This document shows positions 24,717 to 32,786 of a stretch of DNA of 33,665 nucleotides, piece after piece. The stretch is from Candidatus Crickella equi. Its GTDB lineage: Bacteria; Bacillota; Clostridia; Peptostreptococcales; Anaerovoracaceae. Location: the NCBI GenBank assembly GCA_018064755.1, contig JAGHUP010000025.1, forward strand, positions 1-33,665, written 5' to 3'. Position numbers and translations under genes: made by a program. Position 1 is the stretch's first letter, and every line of letters starts with the position of its first letter. The notes under the pieces were generated by a model. It saw only the letters and a list, made by a program, of their open reading frames with translations, did no database searches and was not told the DNA's origin.

Positions 24717-26420
24717 TTATATATATACCAACAAAGTATTAATACCTAATGTGCTCTGATAGTCTATCTTCTGTGCCATCTTCTCAATCATATCAACACC
24801 AAGATAGTCTAAGCCCGCTTCTTCTTTATTCTGTTTAAATGGATTGTAATAATTACCGCCTGATCTAATACGAAGTATTATATCGTCATCGTGTTTGAAT
24901 ACTCTCATATCCATTTCGCCCTTAAACTCAAGGGATTTTTCGGCGATTATTACCAAAATCTCCTCGATGGCCAAGCTAAGACACATAGATTTCTTAGGCG
25001 ACAATTCGAAGGTCTCGCAGAAATCAGATACGCCCTGTGATGCATCCGATATATCACCTGTCTCTGCTTGAACAATTTTGGAATAAATATTAGCTCCTTT
25101 TTCATACTCCACATCCACCAGGAAAAATCTGCACAATCTTTTCTCCCTTGGAAATGCAGTCAATAGCAGCATTACAAGCATTGTCGAAAATTCCGCTAAT
25201 GGATAAGCCATCCAGATATACTGCGGAATACCCCTTAACGCAAACAAGAATCCTACCGGGAACACCAATCCTCTTAGAATCGTGCTGGTGTTAGCCAGAT
25301 ATATTCTAAGAATTGTATTGTAGTAATTTGCGTATATAGAGTTCATTGTGCCCGGAATTATACTAGCTGCAAACATTAATATTGCAAATGTACAACTTAA
25401 TGAGCTTCCGAACAAGGCCGGTATGTAATCTGTTGTCATTATACACAGAATGGCAAAAGCCGCTGACAGCACCACTCCGCTCTTGAGTTCCTGCTTCATA
25501 AGAGCTCGGATACCTTGGAACTCTCTTCCTCCATATAGAAGCGAAATCATTGCTGTTCCTGTCTGCGGTACGCCGTTCTGAATGCAAATCGAAAATTCAT
25601 TCAAATTAGACAGAATTGCGAATATCGCTACCAGAGAATCTATTCCAATACTCTTGAAAATCTGATTGAACAGGAAAATCTTAAGCGCATCGGTAATATT
25701 ATTAAACGCAGCCTGGCTGCCTTGAACACAAATAGAAACGACTTCTTTAGCCTTTGGAAGCTTAGGCAGTAATGCGAAATTGCTGTGGTCTGTGTACAAG
25801 AAAATCAATGCAAGAATGCAAGCTGTTGCGGTTGCTATTCCACTTGCAAGTGCTGCTCCGCCAATTCCTTTGTTCCACACGAAGAGATACATGTAATCGA
25901 GAACAATGTTCATCACCGTCATCAGAATCATTGTAAATGATGATCTCTTCAGTTTTCCTTCAAGTCTGAGATAGAATACCGCATTGTACTGCAGTACCTT
26001 GAATACTCCGAACAAAGCCGTTACTGTCAGATAACTGTATACGTAACTATACGTCAATGGTGTCGACAGCAATTTAGCAATAGGCTTAGCAAATACGAAC
26101 GTTCCTCCGCATACTATTATTGAAGCCATTATTGATAAGAACAGTCCCACCGAATAAAACCGCTTGGCCTGATCCATTCTGTTTTCACCAGCTTCAACCG
26201 ATGAAAGAATCATCGCACCGGTTGCAATCAGTCCACCTACCGTACACATTACAAGATAGAATGGAAGGCACTGATTAACGGCTGCAAGTCCAGCATCGCC
26301 AAGTCTCTGACCTACCAGAATTCCATCGAAGAAGACGTTAACGGTAGCGCCAAGTACCATAATGATATTCGGAATGAGGTCTTTTCTATATACTTTATTG
26401 ATTAACGTGCTACCTTCCAC
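24717..26420 (-). CDS. MATE-family exporter fused to a degenerate HATPase domain
   Basis: A 567-residue protein. Residues 1 to about 425 are a MATE-type multidrug/toxin exporter with about 12 membrane segments (family-like NVFFDGILVGQRLGDAGLAAVN near residues 28-49). Residues about 440-567 form a cytoplasmic domain that resembles the RsbW-like HATPase of the neighbouring gene. However, the N-box reads EEILVI with I491 where Asn binds Mg2+, the G1 box Asp is replaced (RSGGNYYNPF, 519-528), and only GLDYLGVDMI resembles the G2 box. ATP binding is therefore doubtful, and the domain may act as a protein-binding module. MATE proteins are usually about 450 residues, so this is a real extension. The start overlaps the GH3-like gene by 11 bases. 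Confidence 0.85.
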   Translation of the reverse strand: MEGSTLINKVYRKDLIPNIIMVLGATVNVFFDGILVGQRLGDAGLAAVNQCLPFYLVMCTVGGLIATGAMILSSVEAGENRMDQAKRFYSVGLFLSIMASIIVCGGTFVFAKPIAKLLSTPLTYSYVYSYLTVTALFGVFKVLQYNAVFYLRLEGKLKRSSFTMILMTVMNIVLDYMYLFVWNKGIGGAALASGIATATACILALIFLYTDHSNFALLPKLPKAKEVVSICVQGSQAAFNNITDALKIFLFNQIFKSIGIDSLVAIFAILSNLNEFSICIQNGVPQTGTAMISLLYGGREFQGIRALMKQELKSGVVLSAAFAILCIMTTDYIPALFGSSLSCTFAILMFAASIIPGTMNSIYANYYNTILRIYLANTSTILRGLVFPVGFLFALRGIPQYIWMAYPLAEFSTMLVMLLLTAFPREKRLCRFFLVDVEYEKGANIYSKIVQAETGDISDASQGVSDFCETFELSPKKSMCLSLAIEEILVIIAEKSLEFKGEMDMRVFKHDDDIILRIRSGGNYYNPFKQNKEEAGLDYLGVDMIEKMAQKIDYQSTLGINTLLVYI

Positions 26421-27918
26421 TCATCCACTCCTGTACCTGCTTATTGCTAACAATTACTTTAGGTTTAATTTGTCCCTTTTGAATCTTGAAAAAGCTCTCA
26501 GTATTCTGCTTGTGAAGGATTGGTAGGCCAATGTCTCCACGGTCTCTCAGATCTTCATAGTCGAAAGCCATCTTTTTCAACTCTCTGTCGAACATAACCG
26601 CAAATTCGCCGTCAGCATCAAGTGCATCAACGAAGATAACATATCTATTAGGATACACACTTGCGTCAATTCCGACAGCAAACTGGTTAAATGTATAATT
26701 CTCTTTCAACTTGTCCATGACAAGCGTAATATCCGCATCGTCAACCTTCTCACCAGCAATATTGATAATGCTGTTAATTCTTCCATGAATCGTTACAACA
26801 GGTGTCTCACCCAAGAACTCCTTAACCCTAACTCTATCGCCTGTATGATATCGATAAATTCCTGAGAAAGTTGTTACTATCGGCTCGTACTCGTTACCAA
26901 CAACCAGCTCATGTGGTAGCAGCACTTCATTTGCATACGCATCATAGTACTCATAAAATGCCATCCTTGGCATCATCGCATAGGACGCCTCGTTCATTTT
27001 GACAGGGATACCCATAGTGCACTCAGTCTGAGCGTATATATAATAGAAAATATCCGTATCTTCACCAATTAATTCTTTCAGATCTCTATCAAATACTTCA
27101 TATTTTCCGCCGCCAACGCCAGTAACAAATTTCAGTTCTGGGAAAAGCCTCTTCATTAGCGGTTCATCGCTGTCTGTAGTGAAGATGCGTTCGATATCGG
27201 CCAGTCGTTCATCAGAAAATTCCTGTTGTAGCAGCATGGCCTTGTCACGCTCGGACAATTCAACACTAAAAGTGTGGCTTCTGATATCATGTAGCAATTG
27301 CTTCCAATTTTCCTTCATATAGTTGAATACTATGAGAAGGTCATACAGGAAGATTGAGCAGAAATATCTAATGTCGCTATGCGCAAATGCGATATACGAC
27401 TTAATATATGGGATATTCTTAACTGTATCTAAGAAAAGGAAATCTTTATCGTAGAAATCTTCCAAACGGAAGCTACCACATTTGTAAGCTGTATCATATA
27501 GAGCTGCTGACAACAGCATATCCTTGTCTGCAACATTAAAAATCGAAATATTTAAGCCCTTATCCGTTGGCATGTCCAATAGATAGAAGGGCATCTCGTA
27601 GTTATATCCGCCAGACAAACTCATAGCAAGTGCCGACACTGTAAACCTCTTACGCTTACCAAGGGTTCCGGAAGTTGCCAGATTATAGCCAACTTCATAT
27701 GAATAGCTATTGCCATTCGGATAGTCTTGCGCAGTAGTCAGCGGTACCCTTCTACGGAATTCCTCTATGCTGTGTATGTCATCAAAATGATACTTTCTTC
27801 CTATCTCTGTGTCTGTATTATCTTTCAAAATACTCATGAGATTGTTGTCGTTAATCTCATCAGCATTATTAAAATCAGTAAATAATTTATTAATTCTATC
27901 TTCGAACTGTCTTGACAT
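26410..27918 (-). CDS. GH3-like acyl-adenylating enzyme
   Basis: A 502-residue member of the adenylate-forming GH3 group. Motifs: VPLTTAQDY (58-66), SGTLGKRK (83-90, the phosphate-binding loop, usually SGTTxGxxK), YAQTECTMG (295-303), YHTGDRVRV (357-365), GRINSIINIAGEK (379-391) and a C-terminal GQIKPK (482-487) like the lysine region of GH3 proteins. Plant GH3 enzymes activate a carboxylic acid with ATP and join it to an amino acid; substrates of bacterial members are mostly unknown. It is the first gene of the operon, behind GGGGGA and a promoter at 27977-27982. The coupled exporter gene suggests that its product is secreted, but that is inference. Confidence 0.87.
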   Translation of the reverse strand: MSRQFEDRINKLFTDFNNADEINDNNLMSILKDNTDTEIGRKYHFDDIHSIEEFRRRVPLTTAQDYPNGNSYSYEVGYNLATSGTLGKRKRFTVSALAMSLSGGYNYEMPFYLLDMPTDKGLNISIFNVADKDMLLSAALYDTAYKCGSFRLEDFYDKDFLFLDTVKNIPYIKSYIAFAHSDIRYFCSIFLYDLLIVFNYMKENWKQLLHDIRSHTFSVELSERDKAMLLQQEFSDERLADIERIFTTDSDEPLMKRLFPELKFVTGVGGGKYEVFDRDLKELIGEDTDIFYYIYAQTECTMGIPVKMNEASYAMMPRMAFYEYYDAYANEVLLPHELVVGNEYEPIVTTFSGIYRYHTGDRVRVKEFLGETPVVTIHGRINSIINIAGEKVDDADITLVMDKLKENYTFNQFAVGIDASVYPNRYVIFVDALDADGEFAVMFDRELKKMAFDYEDLRDRGDIGLPILHKQNTESFFKIQKGQIKPKVIVSNKQVQEWMSGR

Positions 27919-27935
27919 TTTCCCCCATCTTTCTC

Positions 27936-27982
27936 GGGGTCAAACCAGCCGACCCCAAAATATCAATACATATTTTATTATA
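27936..27982 (-). promoter_or_regulatory. Promoter and leader hairpin of the GH3-to-arginase operon
   Basis: On the minus strand a perfect -10, TATAAT (27977-27982), has a weak -35 (TTAATT, 17-base spacing). Downstream, GGGGTC (27951-27956) pairs with GACCCC (27936-27941) across a 9-base loop. This hairpin ends 17 bases before the start codon, just in front of the ribosome site. It could be a repressor site or a translational control hairpin; there is no T-run after it. Confidence 0.5.
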
Positions 27983-28027
27983 CTATTTTCCCACCAACAA
28001 ATTAAGCCTATTATCGAATAAGTGCAA

Positions 28028-28056
28028 AGAAAAACGAGTGAGATTTCTCTCACTCG
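28028..28056 (-). terminator. Intrinsic terminator of rpsB-tsf
   Basis: On the minus strand CGAGTGAGA pairs with TCTCACTCG (28035-28056) around a 4-base loop, followed by TTTTTC. It is 28 bases after the tsf stop codon and separates this operon from the GH3 operon below. Confidence 0.93.
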
Positions 28057-28084
28057 CTTTCGTTATTAAATGGATTATCCTAGA

Positions 28085-29182
28085 TTACTTTCCAGCCATC
28101 TGTGCAGCTACTTCTGCAGCGAAGTCCTCGTTCTTCTTCTCGAGACCTTCACCAACTTCGAATCTAACTACCTTAGCAAGGGAGAGTCCCTTATCTACAG
28201 ATTCGAGGTACTGAGAAACAGTCTGCTTTCCATCCTCTGCCTTTACATAAGTCTGCTCGAGCAGGCAGATTTCCTTGAGCTGCTTCTTGATACGGCCTTC
28301 AACGAGTCCGCCGAATACCTTATCAGCAATGATGTTAGCCTTATCAGCTACTGCCAGCTCAGCGAGCTTCTGCTTAGCTTCGTCTGAAAGGAAGTTAGGC
28401 AGATAGTTGAAGTTGAATCCCTTCTCTGCTCTCTTGTCCTCAAGAGTCTTAACGTCTTCAGCTGACCAAACGCCATCAACAGCCTTGTCGAGAAGCTTGT
28501 TGAGGATTGGCTTTGGCAGTGTGAATGGATCGTTCAGTGCACTCTCAACTGTAACCTTCTTAATTCCCTCAAGTTCTTCTGCGGAGATGTCATCTCTGCT
28601 TACATACTGTGGGTTCATAGCTGCAACCTGCATTGCAACGTTCTTAAGAGCTTCCTTGTTAGCATCGTTGTCTTCACCGTTTCCTGCGATGATAACGCCG
28701 ATTCTTCCGCCGCCGTGTACGTATGATGTAAGAACATCACCAGCAGCCTTCTCAATTCTACGGAGAGACATGTTCTCACCGATCTTAGCAATCTTAGCAG
28801 TCAGAGCTTCGCCAACTGTAGTTCCGTCATATGCCATAGCCTTGAAGTCGTCCATTACAGTGTTCTTAGCTTCAAGTGCAAGCTTAGCAAGGTCATCTAC
28901 GAATGTGATGAACTCATCGTTCTTAGCAACGAAGTCTGTCTCGGAGTTAACCTCTACGAGTGCAGCGGACTTTCCATCTGCTGCTACTGCGATCTTAACC
29001 AGACCTTCAGCTGCGATTCTGCCAGCCTTCTTAGCTGCCTTAGCGAGTCCCTTTTCCTTCAGGTATTCAACAGCCTTTTCGATATCGCCTTCAACCTCAA
29101 CGAGAGCCTTCTTGCAATCCATCATTCCGGAGCCAGTCATCTCACGGAGTTCTTTAACTAACTTAGCAGTAATCTCAGCCAT
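28085..29182 (-). CDS. tsf: Translation elongation factor Ts
   Basis: A 365-residue nucleotide exchange factor for EF-Tu. The N-terminal UBA-like domain ([24 protein letters not shown]) and the contact region [10 protein letters not shown] near residue 80 are unmistakable; HGGGRIGVI is at about 156. The protein is about 70 residues longer than common EF-Ts. The extra part lies at about 216-285 (from [14 protein letters not shown] to [13 protein letters not shown]), before the conserved [15 protein letters not shown]. It directly follows rpsB (2-base gap), the usual order in bacteria. Confidence 0.97.
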   Translation of the reverse strand: MAEITAKLVKELREMTGSGMMDCKKALVEVEGDIEKAVEYLKEKGLAKAAKKAGRIAAEGLVKIAVAADGKSAALVEVNSETDFVAKNDEFITFVDDLAKLALEAKNTVMDDFKAMAYDGTTVGEALTAKIAKIGENMSLRRIEKAAGDVLTSYVHGGGRIGVIIAGNGEDNDANKEALKNVAMQVAAMNPQYVSRDDISAEELEGIKKVTVESALNDPFTLPKPILNKLLDKAVDGVWSAEDVKTLEDKRAEKGFNFNYLPNFLSDEAKQKLAELAVADKANIIADKVFGGLVEGRIKKQLKEICLLEQTYVKAEDGKQTVSQYLESVDKGLSLAKVVRFEVGEGLEKKNEDFAAEVAAQMAGK

Positions 29183-29184
29183 GA

Positions 29185-29925
29185 TTATTCCTCCTCTGCT
29201 ACTACTTCTTCAGCCTCTGCCTCTTCAGCTGGAGCAAAGCTCTCGCCCTGCTTAGCCTCAACGATAGCGTCAGCCATGCATCCTGTGATCAGCTTAACGG
29301 CTCTGATAGCATCGTCGTTAGCTGGAATTACGTAATCAACATCGTCAGGATCGCAGTTAGTATCAACGATACCTACTACTGGAATGCCGAGGATCTTAGC
29401 TTCCTTAACAGCAATCTTTTCCTTCTTAGGGTCTACTACGAACATTGCAGCAGGGATTCCCTTCATATCCTTAATTCCGCCGAGGTACTTTTCGAGCTTT
29501 TCAGCTTCTGCTCTCATCTTCAGAGCTTCCTTCTTAGCGTACTTATTGATAGTTCCATCCTCGATCATCTGGTTGATCTCAGCCAGTCTCTCGATTCTCT
29601 TGCTGATTGTCTTGTGGTTAGTGAGCATTCCACCCAGCCATCTCTCGTTAACGAAGTACATTCCGCATCTCTCAGCTTCATCCTTGATTGCAGCCTGAGC
29701 CTGCTTCTTAGTTCCAACGAAGAGAACTGGTCTTCCAGTTGCTCCAACCTCTCTCATGAAATTATATGCATCTTCTACGAGACCAAGTGTCTGCTGCAGG
29801 TCGATGATATAGATTCCATTTCTCTCTGTGAAGATATAAGGAGCCATCTTAGGGTTCCATCTTCTAGTCTGGTGACCAAAGTGTACACCAGCTTCCAGTA
29901 ACTGTTTCATTGTAATTACTGACAT
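29185..29925 (-). CDS. rpsB: Ribosomal protein S2
   Basis: A 246-residue 30S subunit protein with the family start [27 protein letters not shown]. It also has [30 protein letters not shown] and [13 protein letters not shown]. The acidic tail after about residue 230 ([13 protein letters not shown]) is common in Clostridia. GGAGG lies 9 bases before the ATG at 29923-29925. It forms an operon with tsf. Confidence 0.98.
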   Translation of the reverse strand: MSVITMKQLLEAGVHFGHQTRRWNPKMAPYIFTERNGIYIIDLQQTLGLVEDAYNFMREVGATGRPVLFVGTKKQAQAAIKDEAERCGMYFVNERWLGGMLTNHKTISKRIERLAEINQMIEDGTINKYAKKEALKMRAEAEKLEKYLGGIKDMKGIPAAMFVVDPKKEKIAVKEAKILGIPVVGIVDTNCDPDDVDYVIPANDDAIRAVKLITGCMADAIVEAKQGESFAPAEEAEAEEVVAEEE

Positions 29926-29942
29926 AACTTAAAACCTCCGGT

Positions 29943-30078
29943 TCATTACTTCCACTCTGATTATTAGCCTTCAACTCCTCGGTAGGAGCACCGCGGCCTG
30001 ACCAGGGTGTGCAAGATATAATTATTTACGCGCATACACACGCCCAAATATTATATGGGAAGTGCCTTGAAATTACAA
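29943..30078 (-). promoter_or_regulatory. rpsB promoter and structured leader
   Basis: On the minus strand -35 TTGTAA (30073-30078), a 17-base spacer and -10 TATAAT (30050-30055). The leader of roughly 118 bases holds a hairpin with arms CTCCT/AGGAG (29975-29979 and 29984-29988) and, next to it, complementary CACC/GGTG and CCT/AGG segments (29989-30009). There is no T-run after them. Ribosomal protein genes are often controlled by their own protein binding such leaders, so autoregulation by S2 is possible, but I do not recognise a known motif. Confidence 0.55.
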
Positions 30079-30116
30079 GGGTTTTTCTCAATATTTTTGC
30101 GTGCAAAACGTGCATT

Positions 30117-30190
30117 TTTTGTTCGAAAATTTCCGACTTGGCAAACACGAACGATAGCTCGTCAACTTGAACGTTACGTTCGTAATTTTG
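30117..30190. promoter_or_regulatory. Cluster of CGAAC/GTTCG half-sites (PurBox-like) before the purine permease
   Basis: GTTCG at 30121-30125 and 30178-30182 and CGAAC at 30148-30152 alternate in orientation. The first, read on the minus strand (ATTTTCGAACAAA), fits 11 of 13 positions of the Bacillus PurR box AWWWCCGAACWWT; the second fits 10 of 13. Another weaker copy, TGAAC, is at 30168-30172. The spacing between the first two cores (22 bases) is close to but not the same as in Bacillus. It lies 63-136 bases upstream of the permease -35 box. The gap 29926-30361 otherwise holds the rpsB leader and the permease promoter, and no gene. Confidence 0.4.
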
Positions 30191-30216
30191 GGCGTTTTAG
30201 ACCTATAATTCGCTAA

Positions 30217-30281
30217 GTATCTAATATGATACATAATTTCTACGAATAATATTTGAGCCCGAGAATAATCTTCTATATTAT
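30217..30281 (+). promoter_or_regulatory. Purine permease promoter with upstream dyad
   Basis: TTGAGC (30253-30258), a 17-base spacer and TATTAT (30276-30281) form a fair promoter about 80 bases before the permease start. Twenty bases upstream, GTATC-TAATAT-GATAC (30217-30232) is a 5-base dyad that could be an operator. No purine riboswitch was found in the leader. Confidence 0.5.
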
Positions 30282-30361
30282 ATATTTGTCAAATGTTTTT
30301 GGAGACGCGAGATCCCCAAGAATTAGCTATTTATTACATTTCACTAAGAAGGAGAATAATA

Positions 30362-31702
30362 ATGGAAAAGTTCTTTAAGCTTAAGGAGATGGGTACAGAC
30401 GTAAGAACTGAGTTAATGGCAGGTCTTACTACATTCCTCTCCATGGTTTACATCCTTGCTGTAAACCCTTCTATCCTTTCCGCATCTGGAATGGACAGTG
30501 CATCAATCTTTACTGCAACTGCAATTTCCGCAGGTGTTGCTACACTGCTGATGGCATTCCTTGCTAATTACCCTGTAGCTCTGGCATCCGGAATGGGACT
30601 CAATGCTTACTTCGCATTCACTGTATGCCCTATGGTAGGCACTGATCATCCTTGGGAAGTTGCTCTCGCAGCTATCCTGGTTGAAGGTATCATCTTCATC
30701 CTGCTCTCATTCACTAACTTCAGAGAGTCACTGGTTAATGATATCCCTCAGAACCTGAAGTCATCCATTTCCGTAGGTATCGGTCTGTTCATCGCAATCA
30801 TCGGTCTCAAGAACTCCGGTGCAGTTAGCGTAACAACTGAGAACGGCATCGCACTTGGTAACCTCGGCGATGCAGGAATCTGCCTCTCACTCGTTGGTAT
30901 CCTCGTAATTGCACTCTTTGCACACAAGGGATTCAAGGGCGCTATCTTCTATGGAATCCTCGTTACTTGGGTTCTCGGAATGGTTGCACAGCTCATCGGT
31001 TGGTATGTACCTAACCCAGAAGCTGGCGTTTACAGCGTAATGCCTAACTTCTCCGTATCCGGAGTTAAGATGGATTACCTCTTCGCATTCGACTTTGGAT
31101 GGATTGCTAGCCACTTACTCCAGTTCGCTACAATCGTATTCTCATTCTTATATGTAGATATCTTTGATACAGTTGGAACACTGATCGGTGTTGCTACTAA
31201 GGCTGATCTTTTGGACGAAGAAGGAAAGCTGCCACATGCTAAGCAGGCTCTCCTCTCCGACGCTATCGGAACTTGCCTTGGTGCTTGCCTCGGTACTTCA
31301 ACAGTTACATCATTCGTTGAGTCTTCAGCAGGTGCTGCAGCAGGCGGAAGAACAGGTCTTGCATCAGTTTCAACAGGAGTTCTCTTCCTGATCTCACTGG
31401 TACTTTCACCACTGTTCCTCTCAATCCCAAGCTTCGCTACAACTCCAGCTCTGGTTTATGTAGGATACCTGATGATGACTAACATCAAGAACGTTAAGTT
31501 TGAAGATGCTCCATTCAGTGAAATCATCTCTGCATTCCTTGCAATCATCATGATGCCATTCACTTCTTCAATCGCTAACGGAATCATGTTCGGTATTATT
31601 TCTTACCTCGTTCTTAAGTGCTTCGAAGGTCACGCTAAGGACATCAAGCCAGTTATGTGGATCTCCGGAGGTCTCTTCGTTATCTACATGATCATTGGTT
31701 AA
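30362..31702 (+). CDS. AzgA/PbuG-type purine permease (NCS2-like)
   Basis: A 446-residue membrane transporter with about 12-13 hydrophobic segments. Family features are DVRTELMAGLTTFLSMVYILAVNPSILS at the N terminus, ANYPVALASGMGLNAYFAF, FDTVGTLIGVA, and GTSTVTSFVESSAGAAAGGRTGL. These belong to the AzgA-like group, whose members import adenine, guanine or hypoxanthine with protons. The start is the ATG at 30362 behind AAGGAG; the frame is open back to 30293 without a ribosome site and over the promoter region. It is a single gene between its own promoter and terminator. Confidence 0.93.
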   Translation: MEKFFKLKEMGTDVRTELMAGLTTFLSMVYILAVNPSILSASGMDSASIFTATAISAGVATLLMAFLANYPVALASGMGLNAYFAFTVCPMVGTDHPWEVALAAILVEGIIFILLSFTNFRESLVNDIPQNLKSSISVGIGLFIAIIGLKNSGAVSVTTENGIALGNLGDAGICLSLVGILVIALFAHKGFKGAIFYGILVTWVLGMVAQLIGWYVPNPEAGVYSVMPNFSVSGVKMDYLFAFDFGWIASHLLQFATIVFSFLYVDIFDTVGTLIGVATKADLLDEEGKLPHAKQALLSDAIGTCLGACLGTSTVTSFVESSAGAAAGGRTGLASVSTGVLFLISLVLSPLFLSIPSFATTPALVYVGYLMMTNIKNVKFEDAPFSEIISAFLAIIMMPFTSSIANGIMFGIISYLVLKCFEGHAKDIKPVMWISGGLFVIYMIIG

Positions 31703-31724
31703 TCGAACTGATTGAACGCAAATC

Positions 31725-31757
31725 AAAAGTGGTCCTCAATCGAGGACCACTTTTTTT
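31725..31757 (+). terminator. Intrinsic terminator of the purine permease gene
   Basis: AAAAGTGGTCCTC (31725-31737), loop AATC, GAGGACCACTTTT (31742-31754), then more T. The last codons and the TGA (31736-31738) of the convergent LysR gene lie inside this hairpin, so the two genes share it at their 3' ends. Confidence 0.93.
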
Positions 31758-32599
31758 AATGTTTCTATGAAAGTCTGCGATGACTCCGTCAGCTTAACAC
31801 CTGGTTTGGTCGCAACGCCCAGTACCCTATGCCTGTGTTCTTTAAGAGGTTTAATCACTATATTGTGGTACATGCTCTTGTCGAAGGAGCCGGTCATGAT
31901 GCCGACCGTATCACCATTAGAGATGAACGGTAGCATCATTATCTCTTCATCCACAACCACTGTATTATGCTCATGATTGCCCATTATTTCGTCGTAGTAA
32001 GGATTATCCGGAGTAATGACATTGGAGTACTTATTAAGCTCCTCGAGCGATACAAGCGATTTATCAGCTAGTGGATGATCAGCAGGAATAACAGCAGAGA
32101 ACTCATCAGTATATAATGGTTCAAAATCCATATCCTCATGGCAGCCTTCAATCATAACCGCGCAATCGAGTTCTCCTGATTTAAGACCCTTAATGGTTTC
32201 CTCGTCGTTGGCATTCATTAGAACTCCGACTGATATCTCTGGATTCGTTTCATTCAGAAGTTCGAGCGTTTTGTTCAGAGCCGACATTACTATACTTCCG
32301 CAAGCACCTACATGAACACCTTTGAACTGACCTTCTTCAGCTTGGATATTGTTGATTTCAGCCATCAGTTTGTCTTCATCAACCATCAGCGCCTGAATTG
32401 TTGGTAACAATTTCTCCGCCTGCGGTGTGAGCCTTACGCCATCACGTTCTCTAATGAACAATGAGAATCCATAGTCGTTCTCCATACACTTTACGATTCT
32501 ACTGATTGCCTGCTGAGTGTACATCAACTCTTGGGCTGCACGTCTCATATTGCCAGTCTCAGCAATCTTAGCAAAGACTCTATATCTGTTTAAAGGCAT
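31736..32599 (-). CDS. LysR-family transcription regulator
   Basis: A 287-residue regulator with an N-terminal winged helix-turn-helix (about 1-60: YRVFAKIAETGNMRRAAQELMYTQQAISRIVK) and a two-lobed effector-binding domain (about 88-287, with the family-like IPADHPLADK). The chosen start is the ATG at 32597-32599, 7 bases after AGGAGG; the frame extends to 32620, but that ATG has no ribosome site. The start codon lies in a hairpin. It is convergent with the purine permease and codirectional with the TauE/SafE-like gene 245 bases upstream. Its target and effector cannot be read from the sequence. Confidence 0.9.
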   Translation of the reverse strand: MPLNRYRVFAKIAETGNMRRAAQELMYTQQAISRIVKCMENDYGFSLFIRERDGVRLTPQAEKLLPTIQALMVDEDKLMAEINNIQAEEGQFKGVHVGACGSIVMSALNKTLELLNETNPEISVGVLMNANDEETIKGLKSGELDCAVMIEGCHEDMDFEPLYTDEFSAVIPADHPLADKSLVSLEELNKYSNVITPDNPYYDEIMGNHEHNTVVVDEEIMMLPFISNGDTVGIMTGSFDKSMYHNIVIKPLKEHRHRVLGVATKPGVKLTESSQTFIETLKKVVLD

Positions 32600-32606
32600 C
32601 GCCTTT
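32592..32606 (-). promoter_or_regulatory. Hairpin over the start codon of the LysR gene
   Basis: AAAGGC-GAT-GCCTTT on the minus strand is a perfect 6-base palindrome whose 3-base loop holds the first two bases of the ATG. It directly follows the ribosome site AGGAGG and could limit translation. It may also be chance. Confidence 0.35.
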
Positions 32607-32631
32607 CCTCCTGCGTTCATATTCTTGGTAT

Positions 32632-32650
32632 CCTAGGTCAATGTTCTAGG
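32632..32650. promoter_or_regulatory. CCTAG...CTAGG inverted repeat upstream of the LysR gene
   Basis: CCTAG (32632-32636) and CTAGG (32646-32650) are separated by 9 bases. On the minus strand ACCTAG also appears twice as a direct repeat. It is 33-51 bases before the LysR start. LysR proteins commonly bind imperfect dyads near their own promoter, so autoregulation is one reading. Confidence 0.35.
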
Positions 32651-32726
32651 TACAAGATAAAATTATCGCCTGAATGTGTTAATTTCAAGAAGTCTCGCTC
32701 GTCCTGTTAGCACGAATTCTTGCACC

Positions 32727-32749
32727 AGATACAACGTTTTGTTGTATCT
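32727..32749. repeat. Perfect 9-base inverted repeat between the LysR and TauE/SafE-like genes
   Basis: AGATACAAC (32727-32735), loop GTTTT, GTTGTATCT (32741-32749). No T-run follows on either strand, so it is not a terminator. It lies upstream of the LysR promoter region and just downstream of the terminator of the next gene. An operator is the likeliest role. Confidence 0.55.
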
Positions 32750-32786
32750 CAATATTAACGCAATTTTCGCTACACTTCAAGACAAG

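Noticed and set aside
29943-30030. T-box in the rpsB leader because of a CCGCGG string
   Set aside because: The T-box core (GGTGGNACCGCG), specifier loop and terminator are absent.
30201-30290. Purine riboswitch before the purine permease
   Set aside because: TATAAT and TTTCTAC occur in the right order, but the closing P1 helix, the loop sequences and the final GACTA element are missing.
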